A DNA stretch of 11,789 bases. Origin: DATKCA01 sp035544675. GTDB taxonomy: Bacteria; Acidobacteriota; Thermoanaerobaculia; Gp7-AA8. Below are positions 6,966-11,789 of the stretch, piece after piece. The notes under the pieces were generated by a model. It was not told the DNA's origin. It was given only the letters and a program-made list of their open reading frames with translations, and did not search any database. The DNA is taken from contig DATKCA010000109.1 of the NCBI GenBank assembly GCA_035544675.1, positions 1 through 11,789 on the forward strand, read 5' to 3'. A program made the translations under genes and the position numbers. The stretch's first letter is position 1, and every line of letters starts with the position of its first letter.

Positions 6966-8507
6966 ATGACAGAACAACAAGTCCAGCCACGATCGCTGAT
7001 CGACCGTTTCCTCGGCATCATCGAGCGCGCCGGGAATGCCCTGCCGCATCCGGCCACCCTCTTCCTCATCGCGGCACTGCTGGTCATCGTGCTCTCGGCC
7101 ATCGTGGCCTGGTTCGGCGTCACGGTCACACATCCCGGAACGGGAAAGACTGTCACCGTCATCAGTCTTCTCACTATCGAGGGACTGCACCGCATCCTCA
7201 CCAGCCTGGTGGTGAACTTCACCTCGTTCGCTCCTCTGGGGACCGTGCTCGTGGCCATGCTGGGCATCGCCGTGGCCGAAGGGAGCGGATTGATCGGCGC
7301 GGCGCTCAAGCTGCTGGTGCTCTCCGCTCCACGACGGCTGCTGACGTTCGCGGTGGTGTTTGCCGGCGTCATGTCGAACACCGGCGGGGAGGTGGGGTAC
7401 GTTCTGCTCCTGCCGCTGTCGGCGATGATCTTTCTGGCCGTGGGACGGAACCCGCTGGCCGGCCTGGCCGCAGCGTTCGCCGGCGTCTCCGGCGGGTACA
7501 GCGCGAATCTGCTCCTGGGCACGATCGATCCGCTGCTGGCCGGCCTGTCGCAGGAAGCGGCGCGGTTGATCGATCCGGCCTACCTGGTCAACCCGGCCTG
7601 CAACTGGTACTTCATGGCGTCGTCGACGTTCCTGATCGCCGGCGCGGGCACGTTCGTCACCGAGCGCATCGTCATTCCCCGTCTCGGCGAATACAAAGGC
7701 GAGGAGACCGCCGCGACCGTGGAGGGCCTGACCGCGGGGGAGAAGCGCGGACTGCTCGCGGCGCTGGTGGCCGCGCTGGCATTCGTCGGATTTCTCCTGG
7801 CCGGCACGGTCCCGGCGGGCGGATTCCTTCGCGATCCGAAGACCGGCGACCTGCTGCACTCGCCGTTCATGAGCGGCATCGTGGCCTTCATCTTCTTCGC
7901 CGGAGTGCTCACCGGCCTGGCCTACGGGCTGGCGGCGAAAACGATCAGGAACGACTCCGACGTCATGAAGTCGATGGCCAAATCGATGGAGACGCTCGGC
8001 GCCTATCTGGTGCTGGTCTTCTTCGCCGCGCAGTTCGTGGCCTTCTTCAACTGGACCAACCTCGGCCTGGTCGTGGCGGTGGAAGGGGCGGCCCTGCTGA
8101 AGGCCTCAGGCCTCGGGCCCATCCCGCTGATGATCGCCTTCGTGCTCCTCTCCGCGACGATCAACCTGGCCATGGGCAGCGCCTCGGCGAAATGGGCGAT
8201 CATGGCCCCGGTCTTCATCCCGATGTTCATGCTCCTCGGCTATTCGCCCGAGCTGACGCAGGTCACCTACCGCATCGGCGACAGCGTCACGAACGTCATC
8301 TCGCCGATGATGTCGTACTTCGCGCTGATCGTCGCCTTCATCCAGCGCTACGACCCGCGGGCGGGAATGGGGACGCTCGTGGCCACGATGCTGCCGTATT
8401 CGGCAGCGTTCTTCGTGGTCTGGACCGCGCTGCTGATCGTCTGGACGCTGCTGGGCCTTCCTCTCGGACCGGGCGCGCCGATGAGGCTCCCGGGACCGGT
8501 GGGTTGA
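6966..8507 (+). CDS. AbgT-family transporter (p-aminobenzoyl-glutamate type)
   Basis: 513-residue inner-membrane protein, close to the size of AbgT (import of p-aminobenzoyl-glutamate) and MtrF. Characteristic features are an N-terminal LIDRFLGIIERAGNALPHPATLF, repeated hydrophobic spans across the whole length, MSNTGGEVGYVLLLPLSA (about 136-153), AGVSGGYSANLLLGTIDPLLAG (about 172-193), and VNPACNWYFMASSTF (about 208-222). A later conserved segment includes NLAMGSASAKWAIMAPVFIPM, followed by DSVTNVISPMMSYF. The family is best known for p-aminobenzoyl-glutamate uptake, and some members export sulfonamides as antimetabolite efflux pumps; sequence alone does not choose between them. No abgA/abgB hydrolase genes are in the window, so a salvage operon is not seen. 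The gene is alone on the plus strand, divergent from trpG and convergent with the PAP2 gene, with only 39 nt between stop codons and no obvious terminator there. Confidence 0.93.
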   Translation: MTEQQVQPRSLIDRFLGIIERAGNALPHPATLFLIAALLVIVLSAIVAWFGVTVTHPGTGKTVTVISLLTIEGLHRILTSLVVNFTSFAPLGTVLVAMLGIAVAEGSGLIGAALKLLVLSAPRRLLTFAVVFAGVMSNTGGEVGYVLLLPLSAMIFLAVGRNPLAGLAAAFAGVSGGYSANLLLGTIDPLLAGLSQEAARLIDPAYLVNPACNWYFMASSTFLIAGAGTFVTERIVIPRLGEYKGEETAATVEGLTAGEKRGLLAALVAALAFVGFLLAGTVPAGGFLRDPKTGDLLHSPFMSGIVAFIFFAGVLTGLAYGLAAKTIRNDSDVMKSMAKSMETLGAYLVLVFFAAQFVAFFNWTNLGLVVAVEGAALLKASGLGPIPLMIAFVLLSATINLAMGSASAKWAIMAPVFIPMFMLLGYSPELTQVTYRIGDSVTNVISPMMSYFALIVAFIQRYDPRAGMGTLVATMLPYSAAFFVVWTALLIVWTLLGLPLGPGAPMRLPGPVG

Positions 8508-8546
8508 CGTGGCCTCCTGAGGAGCCCGCACCCACCTGACCCTCGA

Positions 8547-9365
8547 TCATGGCCCGAATTCGAAGCGGGTCTCGCCGATCCACAGGTAAGCGAGCCAGGA
8601 GCAACCGACGCCCAGGGTAACGATCCCGGCGATGCACAGCGCGAGCGCCGGCGCGACGAGGCGATCGAGCGTGGGAATCCGCTCGCGTGAATGGCTGCGC
8701 AGGAAGATGACGTAGGCAACGACGGCCAGGAATACGCCTGCGATGACATCCAGAATGTAGTGCTGCTTGGTGAACAGCGTGGACAGCGCGACCACCGCCG
8801 CACAGGCCGTGGCGACGATTCCAAGACTGCGATGCACGCGATAGGACGCGAGCGCCGACACGAACGAATGCGCGACGTGGAGTGAGGGAAAGCAGTTGTA
8901 TGGCGGATCGGAGGAATAGAGCGCGCTCAAACCCCACACCGCGAATCCCTCTCCGATCACTCGGGCCGGCCGCGGAGCAGCGGTCGGATAGATGACAAAG
9001 AAGAAAGCATATGCAGTGATCCAGATCAGCAGGTAGGCGAAGACGGTGCGCCGGATCAACTCGTCCTGCCGCACGACGAAGATGGGGAGCAGGATCAGGA
9101 ACAGATAGAGCGCTCCATACACGAACGCCCAGGCCGGAATCAGAGGGAAGGCGCGGTCCAGGGCCAACTCGGGAACGTACCGCCTGGCGGGCGGCAGCAG
9201 CTCCGGAATGAAAATGTAGAAGGGGACCAGTCCAACCAGCAGGACCATGGGAATGGATACGCGGTAGGGGCGAGCCAGCGACTGAGCGATCATGCTCCAG
9301 CGGAACGGGACCAGGTCAGCTGTGTTCGAAGGATCAGCCGTCACAACGAGTCGATTCCCACTCAC
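8547..9365 (-). CDS. PAP2-superfamily membrane phosphatase/transferase (Aur1-like)
   Basis: About 272 residues with roughly six hydrophobic spans (for example 36-56, 75-98, 106-126, 180-198, 207-222 and 235-262). The active-site signatures of the PAP2/PAP2_3 group are present: CFPSLHVAHS with His163, and STLFTKQHYILDVIAG, which fits the S-(R/x)-x5-H-x3-D pattern with His202 and Asp206. Thr occupies the position of the usual Arg, as is common in the inositolphosphotransferase-like branch. Likely substrates are lipid phosphates or phospholipid head groups at the membrane; the exact one cannot be read. The GTG at 9365 overlaps the rmuC stop by 4 nt. A GTG at 9344 and an ATG at 9293 are alternatives. 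A much longer open frame reaching 10589 is a shadow across rmuC and not a fusion. Confidence 0.85.
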   Translation of the reverse strand: MSGNRLVVTADPSNTADLVPFRWSMIAQSLARPYRVSIPMVLLVGLVPFYIFIPELLPPARRYVPELALDRAFPLIPAWAFVYGALYLFLILLPIFVVRQDELIRRTVFAYLLIWITAYAFFFVIYPTAAPRPARVIGEGFAVWGLSALYSSDPPYNCFPSLHVAHSFVSALASYRVHRSLGIVATACAAVVALSTLFTKQHYILDVIAGVFLAVVAYVIFLRSHSRERIPTLDRLVAPALALCIAGIVTLGVGCSWLAYLWIGETRFEFGP

Positions 9366-10645
9366 CTCTCCATGGGCAGGATCACGGCTTCGTCCTCCGA
9401 CTGCATCGTCAGACGAAGCTTGGACGACTGCAGCGGGACGGCCTCGAGCTGATCGAGCGCCGCGAGCTCCTTGCCGCTCCCGGCCATCCGCTGCATCTCC
9501 TCCCCTTTCGGCCAGAGACGCGAGTCGATCGAGCGGATCGACTCGTTGTAGCGGTTGACCGTGGTCTGCAGCGCCGAGCCGACGTTGGAGATGTGCTCCA
9601 TCACCTTGACGAAACGGTTGAACAACTCGACGCCGGCGTCGTGCATCCGCTTCGCGTTCTCCTCGGTCTTCTCGACTTTCCAACCGGCGTGGACGACGCG
9701 AAGCAGCGGCAGCAGCAGCGTCGGCGACGCGATGTACACCTTCTTCTCCGCCGCGTACTCGAACAGATCGGGGCCGGCCGACGCCACGAACTGGTCGCCG
9801 GGCAGGAACATGACCACGAAGTCGAGCGTGTCGCTGATGGCAGCCTGGTACTCCTTCTTCGCCAGCGCGTCGACGTGACGCTTGAGGTTGCGCGTGTGCG
9901 CGGCCAGCAGGCCCTTCCGCGTCTCCTCGTCCATGGCCTGCGCGGCCGATGTGTAGTCGTGCGTCGGCGCCTTCGAGTCGACGGCGATGATGCGGTTGTT
10001 CGGCATCCGCACGAGCATGTCCGGACGCAGGCGCCGCCCGTCTTCGCCCTCCACGGTCTCCTGCATGGTGAAGTCGCAGTACTCGCTCATGCCCGACAGC
10101 TCGACGCAGCGGCGCAGCGAGATCTCTCCCCACGACCCGCGGAACGTCGGCGACTGCAGCGCGTTGGCCAGCCGCGAGGCCTCCCGCTGCGCCGACTCCT
10201 GCACGCCCAGAAGTCCGCGGATCTGTTCCTGGAGAGAGCCGTAGGAGGCGTTGCGCGCGTTCTCGCTCTTCTGCAGCTCGCTGCGGTAGTTGTCGACCAT
10301 CTCGCGCACCGGCGTGAGCAGCGTGCCGAGGGACCCGTCCACCTGCTGCTTGTTCATCTGCACGAGCGACTCGCCGACGTTTTTCAGAGCGCTCTGCGCC
10401 AGCGCCGTGAACGTGTCCTCGACCTGCTTCTGATTGGCCAGCCGCGCCTCGGCGGCCGCCCTCGCCTGCTGCGCCTCTTCGCCACGCCGTCGCGCCTCGC
10501 GAACCGCCATCTCGCTCCGCTCGCGCTCCGCGCGCGCGGCATCGCGCTCCGCCGTGGCCCGCGCCACCCGCGACGCGCTCGCCACCCATCCCACCACCAC
10601 CCCAGCCAGCAGCGCCACCAAGGCGACCTCGATCATTGTGAGCAT
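9362..10645 (-). CDS. rmuC: RmuC-family DNA recombination protein
   Basis: 427 residues. A single N-terminal membrane segment (about 5-24, IEVALVALLAGVVVGWVAS) is followed by an Arg/Glu/Ala-rich coiled coil (about 26-75). The RmuC domain follows, with SPTFRGSWGEISLRRCVELSGM, YCDFTMQE, RPDMLVRMPNNRIIAVDSKAP, a stretch containing FVVMFLPGDQF, and VYIASPTLLLPLLRVV. The domain belongs to the PD-(D/E)XK nuclease-like fold, and the Asp/Lys of VDSK fit the expected catalytic positions. In E. coli RmuC limits rearrangements at short inverted repeats, which is a suggestive match to a window carrying three inverted-repeat arrays, but this is context only. The ATG at 10645 lacks a clear ribosome-binding site; the next Met is three codons on. 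It lies 31 nt after the aminotransferase gene and overlaps the PAP2 gene by 4 nt. Confidence 0.95.
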   Translation of the reverse strand: MLTMIEVALVALLAGVVVGWVASASRVARATAERDAARAERERSEMAVREARRRGEEAQQARAAAEARLANQKQVEDTFTALAQSALKNVGESLVQMNKQQVDGSLGTLLTPVREMVDNYRSELQKSENARNASYGSLQEQIRGLLGVQESAQREASRLANALQSPTFRGSWGEISLRRCVELSGMSEYCDFTMQETVEGEDGRRLRPDMLVRMPNNRIIAVDSKAPTHDYTSAAQAMDEETRKGLLAAHTRNLKRHVDALAKKEYQAAISDTLDFVVMFLPGDQFVASAGPDLFEYAAEKKVYIASPTLLLPLLRVVHAGWKVEKTEENAKRMHDAGVELFNRFVKVMEHISNVGSALQTTVNRYNESIRSIDSRLWPKGEEMQRMAGSGKELAALDQLEAVPLQSSKLRLTMQSEDEAVILPMER

Positions 10646-10676
10646 GGAATGATGATGCGGGCCCGCTCCGATGGGG

Positions 10677-11789
10677 TCAAGGGCGGAGCACGCCGATCAC
10701 GCGGTCGATCTCCCCCTCGTCGTTGTAGAAATGCGGCGAGAAGCGAAGCATCCCCTCGCGGGGGGCGCAGACGATGCCGTTCTCCTCCAGCAGCCTGTGC
10801 AGTCGCAGCAGCGTCATCGACTCTACATTGGGTGGAATCGCCGCAACGATGCCCGAGCGGATCGGGCCCGGGCTCCCCACCCGGTAGCCGATCGACTCCA
10901 GACGCCCGGCCAGCACCGCCGCCATCCGCACGACCTCGGCCTCCACCTCGTCGATCCCGATCTCGTGCAGCAGATCGATCGCCGCGCGCAGGCCGTGGAT
11001 GCCGTTCGTGTTCAGCGACCCCGCCTCGAAGCGCCGTGAGTCGGGCAGCAGGTCGGTGGTGATGTTCAGAAACTTTCCGCGGCGCTCGATGTTCGTCCAT
11101 CCGTTCTCGAGCACCTCCAGCTTGTCGCGGTGCTCCGCGGCCACGAAGAAGATCGCCGCCCCTTCCGGACCGCAGAGCCACTTGTGGCCATCCGCCGCCA
11201 GGAACGAGATGTTGGAGCGCTTCACGTCGAGGCGCATGGCGCCGAGGCTCTGGATGGCGTCGACGCAGAAGAGGATGCCGCGTCGCGCGCAGAGCGCGCC
11301 GATCGCGTCGAGGTCGGGGACGAAGCCGTTGTGGAACGCCGCCGACGACACGGTGACGATCCGCGTGTCGTCATCGACGAGCCGCTCGACGTCGTCCACC
11401 TCGAACCCGCCGTCACGGCTCTCCACGACGCGACACTCCACGCCCCGGCGCTCCAGCACCTTCCACGGCGTGAAGTTCGACGGGAACTCCAGGTCGGTCG
11501 TGACGACGTTGTTCCCCCGCTCCCACCGATACCCCTCCGCCACGAACGACAACCCCTCGGACGTGTTCTTGAGGATCGCGATCTCGTCCGGCCCGCAGTT
11601 GAGAAGGCCCGCCGCACCCTGCCGCAGCAGCTCGTACTCGTGGTACCACTCGCGCCAGTGCAGCGCGCCAAAGTCCTGCTGGTCGCGGGCGTGGCGCTGC
11701 ATGGCGTCGAATGCGCGCGTGGAGAGCGGTCCTACCGCGGCGTGATTGAAATAGACGACGTTGCGCGTGACCGGGAAGAGCTCGCGGAG
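10677..11789 (-). CDS. Class V PLP-dependent aminotransferase-fold enzyme, 5' end outside window
   Basis: The frame is open to the right edge of the window, giving 370 visible residues; the true start lies beyond. An ATG at 11702 is internal. The 29 residues upstream of it carry the conserved N-terminal class V motif VVYFNHAAVGPL, so the partial reading is preferred. Other signatures are KNTSEGLSFVA (cofactor phosphate pocket), FCVDAIQSLGA with the pyridine-binding Asp and Gln, LAADGHKWLCGPEG with the Schiff-base Lys (residue 203 of the visible part), and RFEAGSLNTNGIHGL. The C-terminal segment lacks the HHC-type loop of SufS-like cysteine desulfurases. It looks more like the general isopenicillin-N-epimerase/kynureninase-like branch, with the reaction unknown. 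rmuC follows 31 nt downstream on the same strand. Confidence 0.92.
   Translation of the reverse strand, partial: LRELFPVTRNVVYFNHAAVGPLSTRAFDAMQRHARDQQDFGALHWREWYHEYELLRQGAAGLLNCGPDEIAILKNTSEGLSFVAEGYRWERGNNVVTTDLEFPSNFTPWKVLERRGVECRVVESRDGGFEVDDVERLVDDDTRIVTVSSAAFHNGFVPDLDAIGALCARRGILFCVDAIQSLGAMRLDVKRSNISFLAADGHKWLCGPEGAAIFFVAAEHRDKLEVLENGWTNIERRGKFLNITTDLLPDSRRFEAGSLNTNGIHGLRAAIDLLHEIGIDEVEAEVVRMAAVLAGRLESIGYRVGSPGPIRSGIVAAIPPNVESMTLLRLHRLLEENGIVCAPREGMLRFSPHFYNDEGEIDRVIGVLRP

Noticed and set aside
8508..8546. Intrinsic terminator between the AbgT gene and the PAP2 gene
   Set aside because: Only a short CTCCTGAGGAG palindrome is present, with no U-tract; it is too weak to call.
8547..10589. 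Apparent 680-residue fusion protein ending in a PAP2 domain
   Set aside because: Residues before about 409 are a shadow frame of rmuC with low-complexity Arg/Gly/Ala content. rmuC has clear family motifs in its own frame and stops at the PAP2 start.

Overview
The window is a GC-rich bacterial chromosome segment with tightly packed genes. Signal peptides, a lipobox lipoprotein with a TonB-like C-terminal domain and a DUF4097-like fragment suggest a Gram-negative-type envelope. An Acidobacteriota-like or similar soil or groundwater lineage would fit, but this is an impression from gene style, not something the sequence proves.

Layout from left to right. (1) Positions 1-165 hold the 3' end of a plus-strand DUF4097-like protein. 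It converges on the large minus-strand operon across a gap filled by a tandem-heptamer and palindrome element (166-303). (2) The minus strand from 6656 down to 300 is a tryptophan operon in the order trpG, exported protein of unknown function, trpD, trpC, trpF, trpB, trpA, lipoprotein. Most junctions from the exported gene to trpB are 4-nt overlaps or gaps of a few bases, and several starts are GTG or TTG. All steps from anthranilate to tryptophan are encoded, together with the glutaminase subunit of anthranilate synthase. The large subunit trpE is absent and must lie elsewhere. Two non-biosynthetic envelope genes are built into the operon: one between trpG and trpD, one 1 nt after trpA. An inverted array of heptamers sits between trpB and trpA and supplies the last codons and stop of trpB. 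(3) Positions 6657-6965 are a divergent intergenic region dominated by a roughly 180-bp inverted repeat of CNCGGG hexamers enclosing a perfect 9-bp hairpin. Possible, possibly leaderless, promoters for trpG and for the plus-strand gene lie at its edges. (4) Positions 6966-8507 on the plus strand encode an AbgT-family transporter. (5) The minus strand from 11789 to 8547 carries a class V PLP-dependent aminotransferase (5' end outside the window), rmuC and a PAP2-like membrane phosphatase, probably co-transcribed.

No tRNA, rRNA, CRISPR array, transposase or phage gene was recognised. The most unusual content is the coupling of two envelope proteins to the trp genes and three different intergenic inverted arrays of short tandem units, one of which runs into a conserved enzyme's reading frame.
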